Assembly: GCA_021234155.1 (NCBI GenBank)
Contig: JAJEKV010000008.1
Coordinates: 15,243,294 to 15,307,293 of the forward strand
DNA from: Isoetes taiwanensis
Taxonomy: Eukaryota; Streptophyta; Lycopodiopsida; Isoetales; Isoetaceae
DNA length: 64,000 nucleotides
Direction: 5' to 3'
Below the pieces are notes generated by a model, which saw only the letters and a list, made by a program, of their open reading frames with translations, ran no database searches and was not told where the DNA came from. Below are positions 1-10,664 of this stretch, piece after piece (positions within the stretch are counted from its first letter, which is position 1; the number at the start of each line of letters is the position of its first letter). A program made the position numbers and the translations under genes.

Positions 1-1353
1 CATTGCGAGACAATATGGAAATCCTAGTGGACGGATTAGGCCTTTCGAATAGGTTCTAGAACTCATTGACCTATTTGTTATTTGTAAGAAGTTATTGAAG
101 TATTTGGTGAACACATATTTTGTGAGCTCTCTAATTTAATTGTCATGGAGTTCTCCCCAAGACACCGATGGATTATCAAGTAGTGAACTCCTTTGTTGTT
201 GCAACCTACTTCAAGAAACAACACAGTTCAATGCCATCTCATTACTTAGATAACTCTAAACTCTTTGATTTTAATGTTTTCCAGGGTGTTAGGTTAATGG
301 CCTATCTTGGGTAAACTATGAAGGAGTCTTAGTTTGTTGCAGTTTCCCATCCTTTAAAGTTTTCGTTCTGTCATTCGCTAATATGTTCATTTGTTGGATG
401 CCATTGTGGTCTGTTGCAGGTCAAGCGGAGTGCAACATCTATCCATGATGTTCACGACTAAGGCCATTAACATCCTTGAGTGGTCCATCAAGTAAATGGC
501 ATGTGTTCCATGAAGGTTTCATAGTGGTCCATGCTGGTCTGTGTCTATCCTTTAAGACATAGTAATAGTTCCATAAAAGGATGGTCCATGAGGGTGTTTG
601 ATGGTCAATTAAGATTACAAAAATAGGTCTTTTTGTGCTTGATTTTCTAATTTTTAACAACTCCATATATTCAAGATATTCATATTATTTTGCAGGCCAT
701 AAGTTGACGAACAAAACAAGTCTAAGATCATCTAATTTGGAGCAATTTAAGATTGAAACCTTAAATAGTCCAACGATCAGCAACCCCCTAAGTCCCTGAA
801 AGCACACTACGCTCAATCGTGCATCTTGAGCTGTCAATTATTGTAGCATCTGCATCAAGGAATAAATTACTACCCTATATTTTTAGTATAGCCAAATAGG
901 TTTAGCTAAACTACCTTTGAATTGGAGCTAGAAGTTTCTAACACTTGGCTAGCCTAAATGGTTTTTCTCCATCATGGTTTCTTACCTTTGGCTAAACTCT
1001 CACAAAATGTAGAGTCGAATATTAGCCATCACACTATCCTTATTTTAAAAGATCCAAGCCTTTGGACAAAGACATTGAACTTATTGTTATAACTTCCTTA
1101 ATATAAAAATAAAACAAAGACATAAATTAAGACATAAACATATAAGCACATGTTCAAAGCTCAAAGAAAAAGTGCAATATTCCTTCAAGATGTGGTCCTC
1201 CCTCTGATAATTCAACTTCATACTTGAAATAAGAAGTTCCTACTTCAACCTCGTACTTGAAACAAGAAGTTCTTTGGTGATTTCCTAAAGTTCCTATATA
1301 TCTTGGTGTCGGCTACTAGACTAATCCATCCATTTTCCCAAGTCCACTCTTTC
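1..1353. other. noncoding, nothing recognised
   Basis: AT-rich sequence without a convincing reading frame, splice pattern or repeat structure. The only open frame above 70 codons (439-666, minus) has no recognisable domain. I see nothing to annotate here. Confidence 0.6.
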
Positions 1354-1737
1354 TTAAGTTTGGCTAATTGTTGTCTTGGTGGAGTTGTCTGGAGGTGGAG
1401 ATTTGGCTATCCAATCTAGAAACTGACTTAGTCGGCAAAAAACCTTCTGCATCATAGAGTCTAGCATTAGCATGATAGAGTCCAAACTATCATCCCCTTC
1501 CGTTCGCTCAATATTGCCTCCTTTATGTTCATCAATCAAATATAAAATTCTGGTCAGAGTCCTTTCTCCAATTCCTTGGTAAATCCTTTGGCCGAATCTT
1601 TCATATTGCGATCTTAGCTTTCCCTTGCTTGGCCTTAGGATGTGAAGTATTCCTAATTCCAGATTCCCGTCATCATTCCTCATATCGGTTTCAGCAACCT
1701 CAACTTGCTTCACCATCTTGTCGTCGTACACACACAA
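1354..1737 (-). CDS. hypothetical ORF, possibly gag-like remnant
   Basis: An open frame of up to 127 codons; the first in-frame ATG would begin MVKQVEVAETDM. The product is hydrophilic. Its C-terminal half has heptad-like Leu/Met spacing (DSLDSIMLMLDSMMQKV), suggesting a short coiled coil, and then a Pro/Ser-rich tail. No catalytic motif, signal peptide or membrane segment is visible. Upstream on the minus strand (1740-2260) lies a GC-richer stretch with G-box-like ACGTG words, which could be a promoter, but I see no TATA element correctly placed for this frame. Short coiled-coil proteins of this look occur both as host genes and as N-terminal gag pieces of retroelements. I do not recognise the family. 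Confidence 0.2.
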   Translation of the reverse strand: MCVYDDKMVKQVEVAETDMRNDDGNLELGILHILRPSKGKLRSQYERFGQRIYQGIGERTLTRILYLIDEHKGGNIERTEGDDSLDSIMLMLDSMMQKVFCRLSQFLDWIAKSPPPDNSTKTTISQT

Positions 1738-2160
1738 GTAAAATTTGTCTCTCCATACATGACTATGGAGACTGCAGCGAGAGAGAGGTGAAAGACACCA
1801 GCCAATTGTAGATTCAGAGAGTGACCCCTTTTTAAAATCCCCTGTTCAGTACTGTTCTTGGCAAATCCGGGCTAGACTTTTGTTTTTTAGTTTAATTGAT
1901 GAATTCTGATGTAATACAGGCCGATCCAATGTCTTAGGGTCATGATTGGGTGGTTGATTCGGGTGAATTTGCCGGATCTTGGCATTTCTGCAGGTTAGGG
2001 TTCTTGGCAAAACGGCTCGAGATATCCCACAGGCCAGATTCGAAAGGGAGGACAAGGTATAAAAGGAATAACAAATTCAATATTAGTAATAATTAACGTG
2101 CTATATCCACGTGGGCCTCGGTACTTCCACCGCCCCACACGCCCGGGGATACTACGTGGC

Positions 2161-2203
2161 GGGGGGTGATTGGCTGGGGAATCTAGGCTGGGGGGGAGGG
2201 GGG
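2161..2203 (+). other. G-rich tract, quadruplex candidate
   Basis: Four G-runs of at least four (2161-2166, 2176-2179, 2190-2196, 2198-2203) lie within 43 bases. G-box-like CCACGTGG and CTACGTGGC words lie just upstream (2117-2160). The composition is unlike the AT-rich flanks. Quadruplex formation is inferred from run spacing only. Confidence 0.4.
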
Positions 2204-2399
2204 TAGCTAGGAATTTTTTTTTGCAAAATATAGCTAGGCACATTTCCCAAGAAATCAAATATGAAGGCCCAAATGAAGGTATTTTTGAAAATTCTTTTTT
2301 GCAAAAAGAATCCTTTTTTATGCTCTCAATGATGATGGAATCTTTTTTGCAAAGTCAAAAATTTCATTTTTGGCTTAAAAAATGAGCATGGAAATGGTG

Positions 2400-2660
2400 A
2401 GGTGGCAAGTAGGCAAGATGAATTGGCAAGATGAGGATGACATGGCAAGGGGATGATGAGGTGGCAAAACAACTTAGCAAGGAATATTTTTTCTAATCAA
2501 AACATGTGATGAGGTGGAGATGATGAGTGTGCCATGTGGATGATGATGTGGAGGCGTTGGTGATGATATGGCAAAATAACATGTCACCCTTATGAACTCA
2601 AACAACTTATATTGAAGAATTTTTTGAGTAGAAAGGGATTTTCAATGGGGTGACACGTAT
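2400..2660. repeat. degenerate GATGAGGTGGCAA-type low-complexity repeat
   Basis: The words GATGAGG, GTGGCAA and ATGGCAA recur irregularly (for example 2398-2410, 2440-2470, 2509-2580). Similar wording recurs at 45205-45260 and 45455-45490, so this is probably a dispersed repeat family and not chance. No coding potential. Confidence 0.35.
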
Positions 2661-2685
2661 GTGATGTGACATGGCAATGAGAATT

Positions 2686-2698
<13 letters not shown>

Positions 2699-2719
<21 letters not shown>

Positions 2720-2805
2720 GAAGAACTGTGTCATCAATATATTAAAAGAATGGTAATGTTACAAAGCAAGTGAGGAGGAAAGAGAACTGCCCCAAAGAGA
2801 CAGCG
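2699..2805 (-). mobile_element. 107-bp 5'-truncated L1-type LINE 3' end
   Basis: A poly(T) run to 2719 is followed by the reverse complement of the 3' end shared with the LINE copies ending at 18819 and 31480 (the word GAACTGTGTCATCAATATAT, then AAAAGAATGG). The insert is bounded by a 16-bp direct repeat ATTGATGGCCATTTTT at 2683-2698 and 2806-2821. That is a target-site duplication, so this is a complete insertion event of only about 107 bp, not an eroded long copy. It carries no coding sequence. Confidence 0.85.
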
Positions 2806-3054
2806 ATTGATGGCCATTTTTGAGTGATGATATGGGTCAATTTCAATGCTAATGCATATAATTTGCATCCTTTAGGCAAATTTTGACATTTGTTGCTTCC
2901 TTTAGGAATTTTGCACTTTCTCTCACCATTTGACTTCTAGAGAGAGAATTTTGACCCTTGACCATGGGCATGACTAAATCAAGTGAACATTTGTGCTTGA
3001 ACAAGATAGTGACGGTATGGTGAGTTTTTTAAATATAGGGAAATTTTTTAAAAT

Positions 3055-3300
3055 TTCCCTAGCAATTAGGAGGTCTTGTGTTCAAGTCTCTATTGAGACA
3101 TTAAGAGACCATCATATATCCTATAGGATGCTGCCATGTAGTATCTACATCCCTAGTCCTTCAGATTAGCAATTACGAGGTCCTGTGTTCAAGTCTCTCT
3201 TGGGATATTAGGGGACCCACTAGCAGTCTTGTGTTCAAGTCTCTCTTGGGACATTATGGGAGTGTCATATATCCCAATAAGATGCTGCCATGTGGTATGA
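3055..3300 (+). repeat. tandem-like module, possible tRNA-derived SINE
   Basis: The word GTGTTCAAGTCTCT recurs three times (around 3070, 3188 and 3230), twice preceded by AGCAATTA(G/C)GAGGTC. A related stretch is at 49134-49180 (GGTGGCTAGTCC... AGCAATTAGGAGG). GTTCAAGTC resembles a tRNA B box (GGTTCAAATC), and GTGGCTAGTCC is loosely like an A box. Tandem truncated SINE copies are one reading. No complete tRNA fold could be drawn by eye. Confidence 0.3.
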
Positions 3301-3332
3301 CAAAAAAAGAACTATTTATCTCTCTCTTAATC

Positions 3333-3828
3333 ATATAAGTTGACAATCCTAGCAATCCAAAAGATGCAACCTCATTCTAGCCCGCAAACCCAGCATATCT
3401 AAGTTGATGATCCTAACAATCCAAAAAATGCACCCTCATAAAATGTCCCCAAACACAACATATCTAAGTTGATAATCCTGACGATCCATAAAACGCACCC
3501 TCATTCTAGCCCGCAAACCCAACATATCTAAGTCAATAATCCTAGCGATCCAAAAAGTGCACCCTCATTCTAGCCAAAAATTGTATCTATATATCTTTCT
3601 ATCTCTTAATCTCGTAACTTGACAAACGATTCTCATTCTAGCTCGCGAACCCAACATATCTAATGTATCCTCATCTAGCCCATGAACCCAACATCTCTAT
3701 CTCATATCTAATCCTACCAATCCAAAAAAACGCTCCCTCATTCTAGCATGCAAACACAACATATATATCTTTTAACCTCATAAGTTGATAATCCTAGCGA
3801 TCTAAGAAATATACCCTCATTCTAGCCC
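3333..3828. repeat. degenerate ~63-bp tandem array
   Basis: Six or more diverged units contain CATATCTAAGTTGA, AATCCTAGCGATCCAAAA, GCACCCTCATTCTAGCC and CGCAAACCCAA in that order. Regular spacing of 62-65 bp holds for units beginning near 3336, 3397, 3459 and 3522; later units are broken by indels. It looks like a small minisatellite in decay. Confidence 0.75.
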
Positions 3829-3833
3829 CACAA

Positions 3834-3880
<47 letters not shown>
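3834..3880 (+). repeat. (ATG/GAT)n microsatellite
   Basis: About fifteen perfect trinucleotide units. In the GAT frame it encodes a run of Asp that continues without a stop into the piggyBac-type remnant immediately downstream. Confidence 0.95.
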
Positions 3881-3881
<1 letters not shown>

Positions 3882-4314
3882 CATTCCAAGTCTTTGTGAG
3901 ACCCCTGTTTGCTTCTAATGTGCATGGCGTAGATATATCTACGATCATGCATTTGCCAGAGAGAGGCAACCGTCAAGAGGTTGTTGTTCCAGAGGTTGCA
4001 AAAACATACAATGAAGACAAGGCCGGGTGTGATATACACAACAAAATGTGTGTGGCTTCAAGCTATAGCTTAGAGAGGGAGCAAATTTCCTGGAAATGTG
4101 GCATTCTCTCTTTTGAGGAATGTTCGATTCTCTTTTGACTAATGCTTACATCATTTATAAGCATTGGATTCCAGCAGTAACGCACTATGATTTCCTAACT
4201 CTATTGCAGAAAGAATTGATAGTTGATGACCTTGATGGAGCCAATTTGATAAGGGAGAACTTTCTGCAAAATTCCACAAGGCATAAGATTACTGAGTCCA
4301 TTACATTTAGTTAA
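3835..4314 (+). pseudogene. piggyBac-type transposase (DDE_Tnp_1_7) remnant
   Basis: Two overlapping open frames (3896-4138 and 4120-4314) together resemble the C-terminal part of piggyBac transposases. In order they show VHGVDISTIMHLPERG, then VVVPEVAKTYNEDKAGCDIHNKM (the family's Y-N-x-x-M-G-G-V-D region, here decayed to KAGCD), then ASSYSLER, and after a frameshift near 4120-4135 LTNAYIIYKHW (family signature NAYILYK) and THYDF. The N-terminal two thirds, including the first catalytic Asp residues, are absent. An in-frame poly-Asp run from the GAT microsatellite precedes it. The mutated GGVD motif, the frameshift and the truncation mean no active transposase. The identification rests on motif order recalled for the family, without an alignment. 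Confidence 0.7.
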
Positions 4315-5782
4315 ACTGACTGTTTTCTTCTAATGCACTCATCATGTCATACAAGTTAATAATATCTGCACGCTCCTTCCAAAAGGCTCCAAGAAAATTT
4401 CCCAAAACCTGTAGAGGAAGTGAAAAAAAATCATGCAAATTTTGAACACAAATGTTATACTTCACCCTTAACCAATCATATGAAGGACATTCCAAGAATG
4501 CATGTTGCTTTGTCTCCATATGCAGCTCACCAAGACAGCAGGGGCAAAATCGATTTTCCCTGGGTAAATCCGTCCACTGTCCAGCTTCAATCTCTAAATG
4601 ATGTGAACTGAGATGAGCTTGTGAAATCAACTTACGGGATCCAATCCTTATATCAGATAACAAATAATCTTGCACATCACAACTCAACATGGGATTAATT
4701 TCTGCGCTTCTTCACCTCTCCATCAAGTATCATCATCCAATATTTTTCAAGAAACTTTTGTTCAATGTAACCCCTTAAATCAAGTTCTGGATCAGTCCAT
4801 ATGTCTTCCTCAACTCCCCATTTTTTAGCCCATAAGACTATGTCCCTATACCACCCACTCCTTGGATTGATTCATCGCTCGACATGGCAATCTATCATTT
4901 GTAAAAGAATTCAGTCTATTTACATATTCCAATGTAAGCCATAATGCCTCCACCTCTAAAGGGAACATACTAGCTTCTGTCAACATCATGCAATAGGGTG
5001 TTTGGATTTTTAGCCCCAATTCCTCTATCAGAAATTTTTTCTGCACGTTCTATTTTCTGCAATAAATCTTGTGCCAAGCCAGGGGCCCATGTTGGACATC
5101 CATACAACACCACTGTCTTCACCTTTACATTGTAGAGCAAACATTTTAATTTCCAATTTTTTATATTGCTATGATAGTTCATGTTCAACATTCCATAAAG
5201 AGCTTGAAAACCCCCAATTGCTCTCTTTTTAGCGGCCATGTTCCAATTATAATTATCTTCTACCTCTATACCAAGATACTTATAATGTTTGACTCGTTCA
5301 ATAGGCTCACTCTCAAACATAAAGTCTGGGTAAGTTCTAGTGCCAATTATCATAACCTTGGGCTTGAGCATCCCCCTTTGCCTACAATATTCACTAAGAG
5401 CATCAAGATGTTTTTGTGGATCCTCTGGTCTACGTGCAATAAGCACAACATCATCAGCATACAAAAGCAATTCGACGACATATCCATAAACTTCAGCACC
5501 AAAGCCTCCATGCATTGCTAGCCATAATTCTATCTCATCAATGTACAATCCAAACACTGTTGGTGAGCAAGGGCACCCCTGCTTAATACCAATGGTGCTT
5601 TGCAATATTTCTTGCCGTTTAAAGGGAAGTGATAGCTCAATGAGCACCTATTTATAAAGACAAGACACTGCATGCCTAAGCTCTAGAGGAACTTGTAGCT
5701 GTTAAAGGCGATCATCAAGCTTTCTTCTATCAACATGATCAAATGCTTTAGTAAAGTCAATAAATGCCATGGAGGCATAGAG
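4307..5782 (-). pseudogene. RTE-type non-LTR retrotransposon ORF2 fragment
   Basis: Read on the minus strand from 5782 downward. AFIDFTKAFDHVDRRKLDDR (RT block A) lies at about 5770-5710. A frameshift and stop around 5650-5700 follow. Then a 225-codon open frame (4970-5647) holds GIKQGCPCSPTVFGLYIDE, the catalytic LLLYADDVVLIA and the RTE-like YKYLGIEVE. A second open frame (4307-4690) carries the C-terminal region with HHLEIEAGQWTDLPRE and a Cys-rich FCPCCLGE...HAFLECP motif. There is no endonuclease domain, so the copy is 5'-truncated. Its upstream edge abuts a Ty3-gypsy fragment at about 5783. No microsatellite tail or TSD was found at the low-coordinate end. It is inactive. Confidence 0.85.
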
Positions 5783-6285
5783 TGTGAAATTACACTTGCA
5801 CCAGATGCAAAGCCAACAAGCAAAGTTCCATATAGGATGAGCATCCCGAAGCTAGTCGAGCTTAAAAAGCAATCGAAAGAATTGTTAGAACTTGGATTCA
5901 TTTCCCAGGTGTATCACCCATTCTCTTCGTGAAGAAGAAAGACAAAAGTCCAAGAATGTGCATAGACTATTGTCAACTTAACAAGCAACCTTAAAAGAAT
6001 AAGTATACATTGCCAAGGGCAGTTGACCCGATGGGCCAATTGCAAGGAGAAAGTGCTTCTCCAAAATCAGGAAAACATCAAATAAGGATTAAGGAGGAAG
6101 ACATCCACAACACCGTCATTAGAATACGATATGGCCATTACGAGTTTACAGTGATGGCTTTTGGCTTATCAAACGCTCCAACAACTTTCATGCATTTGAT
6201 AAATGATGTTTTTAGAGAGTTCTTTGACGAATTTGTCATCATCTTCTTTGATGACATAATAATTTATAGCAACATTACCACTTGG
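5783..6285 (+). pseudogene. Ty3-gypsy reverse transcriptase fragment
   Basis: This begins with the RT entry region (IECEITLAPDAKPTSKVPYRMS, then ELKKQSKELLELGFI), passes through frameshifts near 5930 and 6000, and continues at 6010-6290 with HQIRIKEEDIHNT, RYGHYEFTVMAFGLSNAPTTF and the catalytic block FVIIFFDDIIIYSN. The catalytic pair DD is kept, but the usual FLDDIL is altered. There is no protease, RNase H, integrase or LTR on either side, so only about 160 codons of pol survive. The 5' edge meets the RTE LINE. After YSN the similarity stops abruptly. Confidence 0.85.
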
Positions 6286-6289
6286 ATAT

Positions 6290-8269
6290 TAGAAAAATTG
6301 AGATGGCATCGGGCCTATGCCAAGTTATTTGGAAGTTTATATGCCATTCCTAGACTGGAGTCCTGGATTCCATAGAAGTTATTGAAATTTTGATTAGAAA
6401 GCGGTAAGTTTCTGAATGATTTCTTCAGTTGAATGCCAGCAATGGCATGTAAATTGCCATTCATCTTATCTTTTAAAATGGGATTATGTTGGTTTTCGTG
6501 CCGGGAACGCTGCAAGTAATGCCGCAGTATGCGCTCTTTTTATCTTTATATTTTTTTGCAGAAGTAGAAATGTGCTTTGTGGAAGAGTTTAATAGCTCTT
6601 AATTTACAAGGGGCTTTTATCTTAAGAGATGTTGTATAGCGCTTGCAGATGCAGCAGCAGTAGCATAGTTAGGAATACCAAAGTGGTGCCCCAGTGAATC
6701 TATAATGTCTTCCTATTTGCAATAGAAGGGGGTTTTGCTCAGATTGTTTCATCTTTTGCAGATTTTGATTTGCATATCGTGGTAAAAATTTAAGTTTATT
6801 TTTTATTTTGTCGGCATCTCAGGCTGCATCACGTAACAATTGTCTATTTTCCTTTCTGGCATGGGTTGCTTAGGAAGTGGTGAGACACTTGAAAATCAAG
6901 TTGGAAGCATTTCTTTCTAACAGTGACAGCGAAGCTATCCTTTGATAAGCTTGGGCCTAAGTCACACCATGTTCAGGTATCTAAAGTTCTCCTCATGACA
7001 TTTTTGAGCAAGTTGGTGTCTCTATAACACCCTTAATATTTTATGTGCACTCTTAATATTTTTGTATTTAGTGCAGGTTGTGTTAGTGTGGAATTGCCAA
7101 AGTATTGCATGATGCAGCTTATAACCTGTCAAACTGGCCAGATGAGACACCTAATTAAAAGTAAGCATGCATATACAGGTAGCCATGAATGTTTCTATAG
7201 AAAATGGTATGTTCACCATCATTGTTTGTTGCCATGAAGGTTCCTATAGAAAATGGAATGTTCATGCTATTCTTACCCACCTTAAAGAATATTGTTTGTC
7301 GAGATCTGAGGTCTAACATGTCTTTACTATTTTTACAGATGGATTTTTGCAATTTCAAAGGAGTTCAATACTTTACAACCATTTGTAGAAGACTATCTGC
7401 TTGAACACTTCGAAAGCAACTTGACGTGCAGGCTTCATGTTGTTTTTGCCATGTATGTCGAGTATAGAGATGAAGCATGTGTGCATTCTGTTGAGCAATA
7501 ATTCCAATTATGGACAACTAAAAACTACATCGCGTATAAGGTTGCAATCAGTTATTTGCTAGGCTTTGATTTCTCATTTCTGTGCTTAGGAGATTTTTCC
7601 TAATTCATCAAGAATTAAACTCTCCTTTCTATTTACTTCTCATTCTACCAATTCCAACTAATACATGCACTTGAATATATTGCAGGGAGTCTAGATCGTG
7701 AGAGTAGTTGCATTCTTCTACGGTAACACTTCGAATTCTGTTTTATTTCACGGAATGGTAATTACGTTTACCATATTCTTTAGATGTAAGCAGGACAATC
7801 ATTAGTTGAGATATTAGTTAGTGGCAATAATCTAAAATGCTCCAGTGCATGTTTCCAGTGCATATTGGTGCAATCCATGTGCCAGCACATTGATCGCTTG
7901 CTTCAGCATATATCTGAATCAAAATTTTGACGAACGTTTGACCCTAACATGTTTTAACATGTAAGGTATGTCAGGATCTTAAGGTACGTATAAACAGTTC
8001 TCCTACGGCTTACGGCCTATATATTTGCAAATTTTTAGAGATAATAGATTTTTAGAGATAACAGTTGGCACATGCTATTGCATCTATTAAAATACTTTGT
8101 TTGGCTTCCATGTATGGAACAATTTCATATGAAGCCCTCTATTATTGTTAGTAACTGTTCAGCTCACTGCTTACAATTTGACATCAAACTCTCTATGTTG
8201 TAGTGCTTCTATTATGCTCCGGAGACATCAAACTCTATATGTTGTATTACACGAGATTGTGTTTATAAT
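6290..8269. other. mostly unassigned; possible decayed exons
   Basis: Two stretches look coding-like but are not recognised. One is about 6878-6938 on the plus strand (reading VRHLKIKLEAFLSNSDSEAIL, then a stop). The other is 7340-7470, after an acceptor-like TTTTTACAG (reading WIFAISKEFNTLQPFVEDY... to VHSVEQ, then a stop). They might be exons of one host pseudogene. A 49-bp direct duplication (units starting at 7182 and 7231, sharing GCCATGAA and CTATAGAAAATGG) lies between them. The rest is AT-rich with no feature. Confidence 0.25.
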
Positions 8270-8658
8270 CTGTTGAAAATCAAGCCTTGGCAGCTAACGG
8301 TCAGAAGCTCCATTAAGAATAAAGTGCCCCTTAATAGGAAGCATGTAATCTGTATATCTGATGGGCTGCATGAGTTATTAAATACGGCCTCCGTGGGCTT
8401 GTTGGCATCATACCTCCACGAGGTTGATACACAGACTCAATTGTGTCCTCTGGGGGGGTAGTACTGAAATGTCCTATACAATTGTACAGTGTACTAATAT
8501 ACTTATTACTGTTAAGGTTTTTCTCTCGAAAACCCTTCCAGGGGAGGGGGGGTTAATCCTGACAGTAATACGCTTGCTGATCTCTGTTTGTTTGGGTCCC
8601 ATAGGCCAATTGGTCTCTGTGGACGATAAAAAATCTATTCTATTCTATTCTATACGTT
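8270..8658 (+). mobile_element. RTE-type LINE 3' end with (TTCTA)n tail
   Basis: The 3' untranslated region is shared with the copies ending near 12535 and 35124. GGGCTTGTTGGCATCA lies near 8395; the paired block 8504-8570 follows; then TTTGTTTGGGTCCCATAGGCCA, GGTCTCTGTGGACGATAAAA, and a (TTCTA)n microsatellite tail at 8635-8655. RTE-clade LINEs characteristically end in a short tandem repeat and not in poly(A), which agrees with the RT type seen in the longer copies. The 5' edge is not determined and could lie anywhere from 8250 to 8350. No coding remains. Confidence 0.7.
8504..8570 (+). other. conserved 3' RNA hairpin of RTE LINE (copy 1)
   Basis: TATTACTGT (8504-8512) pairs perfectly with ACAGTAATA (8562-8570). 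Inside, AAGG-TTTTTC and GAAAA-CCCTT form a second small hairpin. The same architecture with compensated base changes is found at 12381-12440 and 34982-35050. It is probably the signal that the element's RT recognises. Confidence 0.6.
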
Positions 8659-8909
8659 AAAATTGTCTATCTAAAATTGCATATTTATTTAACATGACTT
8701 TGCAATAACCATAAGGTCTACTTTTGCCGAACATACAATTGTTCTGTCATTCATATTCTAAATATAAGCTATGCAAATTTTTTGCTTTTACTGATTGAAA
8801 TAATTTTCGCCTTTATTGATCAATTCGTTATTTATCCATCTTTATGGGTTTTTTTTATCCATTGTTGATTGGGAGCCGTTGATTGGTGGCATGTTCTTGA
8901 TTTTGTGCC

Positions 8910-9540
8910 ACATCCGTGGCTACTAACATTTTGTCGAAAATTGACATGCCATTTCCTATGGTCTCGATAGCTCTACCCTGGATGCCTGCACAACTGCCAA
9001 TTCAATTTTGTCCTTCAATTTCGCTCAATTTTAGGAATCCCATCATCGTTCAATTTCGCTCACTTTTGTTACCCATCGTCGTTCAATTCCGCTCAATTTT
9101 AGGAACCTTGCTCAATTTCAGGAATCGGCAGACAGGTCTGCCCCTGCCATGCCAAAACTTATCGCCTATGTTTTTGAACTGCCATAAACATAGCATGGGT
9201 TCGGCTTCATGATCACCATCTCGCCAGACGTCTCAATCTGCTCAAAATTCCACACTCGACAGAACCAACATGTCAAGAGACCTGTCCGCCCAGTAGATCT
9301 GGCCATGTGCCCATTCCATCCTTTCTATTTCCATACCATGCAGGCATCGACCACAGAACTGAAACTGAAGCCAAAGAAGGCATTTTCACTACTAATTGTC
9401 AACAAGCTCCTCAAACTTATGAAAACATACGTATTTCTATACAATACACCACAGAAATCTTGGCCAAACCATGCCAAAAAACGCCTCCAAAATACAAAAT
9501 GCAAATATTGCAAGTTATGTCATCCTAATCAACCTTTAAT
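8910..9540 (+). other. no recognised gene; short TTCAATTTCGCTCA repeats
   Basis: 9013-9140 contains four imperfect copies of TTCAATTTCGCTCA / GCTCAATTTTAGGAA. Overlapping open frames of 98-114 codons here have no recognisable features and are likely fortuitous. Confidence 0.3.
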
Positions 9541-9562
9541 GTTCTCATCATAAATACCTTCA

Positions 9563-9603
9563 TAATAGAATAGAATAGAATGGAATACAATAGAATAGAA
9601 TAG
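9563..9603 (-). mobile_element. LINE tail-only insertion, (AGAAT)n
   Basis: About 41 bp of (AGAAT)n sits between two copies of ATACCTTCA (9554-9562 and 9604-9612). On the minus strand the tract is (ATTCT)n, the terminal microsatellite of the RTE copies ending at 8655 and 12535. The simplest reading is an extreme 5' truncation that copied only the tail. A spontaneous microsatellite is the alternative. A similar tract at 20232-20252 lacks a clear TSD. Confidence 0.5.
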
Positions 9604-9612
9604 ATACCTTCA

Positions 9613-10322
9613 GAGGAACCAATTAGTCTTTCTAGATGCACCATTATTTCGATCATGACTCTAAATATAGAATTCTCTTCATATTCTCCATCTTTCAATA
9701 ATAATATACGTTTTGGCATTGATCATCCGTTTTTAAGTATGAGATGAGGCATTCAGCATTGCACAGAGTAGGGAGGTTGTTACAAGCTAGGTTGGGGTGG
9801 ATGTAATTGAACGGATCATCCCATTCAACATTAATCATGCAAACTAAACTTCACATCTTCACACTTTGATCCATCTATAGACATGGCAAATCTATAACAT
9901 TTCATTCCACTTACGGAAAGTTTCCTTAGCCGTCATTCTGCTCCCATATGCAACCAGGTGATGACACATGTTCCTATTTCTATCCCTGAAAATGCCCTAA
10001 GGTTGTACTACACCAACTTTTTCATCTACCAAGGTTGATTTGCAGAATACATTCCAGAATGCAGTCCAGAATGTAGACCAGAATTACTACCAACAAATAA
10101 CATTCATAACTTTGTATTCAATGATAGCATATTAAAAATCAATAATGATTCAAATTTAGACTGCAAAACAGAGTTCAAATTCATATCAAGAGTTTACAGT
10201 TGTAGAATGATTTGAAGTTCTCAAAACACTCAAATAACAGCTAAAATTCTCACTGAACAACAAAATTAAAAAGTCACGATCCACAGAACTAAAAAGTCAT
10301 GATCCAAGAAGTTCATAAGGCC
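9613..10322. other. no feature recognised
   Basis: AT-rich sequence with short internal echoes (CAGAATACATTCCAGAATGCAGTCCAGAATG near 10033) but no gene or element edge. Confidence 0.5.
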
Positions 10323-10664
10323 AACTTATAAGATCCCATCGCTTCGAATTATCTTCTTTACAAGGTCCCCCAGGTCGAAACTGCCACCTCCAGGAAGAAT
10401 GATACAATTGCTGAAGTTGCCACCTAAGATATTGGTAGAACCAATATCCACATTCAAGTTGAAGGCTCTCCTCAATCTGACATTCTGTCCAGCAAGCTCC
10501 TCTAAAGAGTTATCAAAAAACTCATCATCCAACTGACTAGAACCTCACGCAACTACAACTGTATCGTTCTTCACATCAGTGTGAATAGTGTCGCTTAAAG
10601 AACTACTACTTTCAATCACCTTTACGGTTTCGATTTCTGAATTCCGATTTCCTAAAGAAAATTA

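Noticed and set aside
3055-3300. A functional tRNA gene
   Set aside because: Only a B-box-like word is present. No acceptor stem or cloverleaf can be formed, and the module is repeated in truncated form.
6010-6375. A complete gypsy polyprotein
   Set aside because: Only RT blocks are present, with frameshifts; there is no integrase, RNase H, protease or LTR around it.
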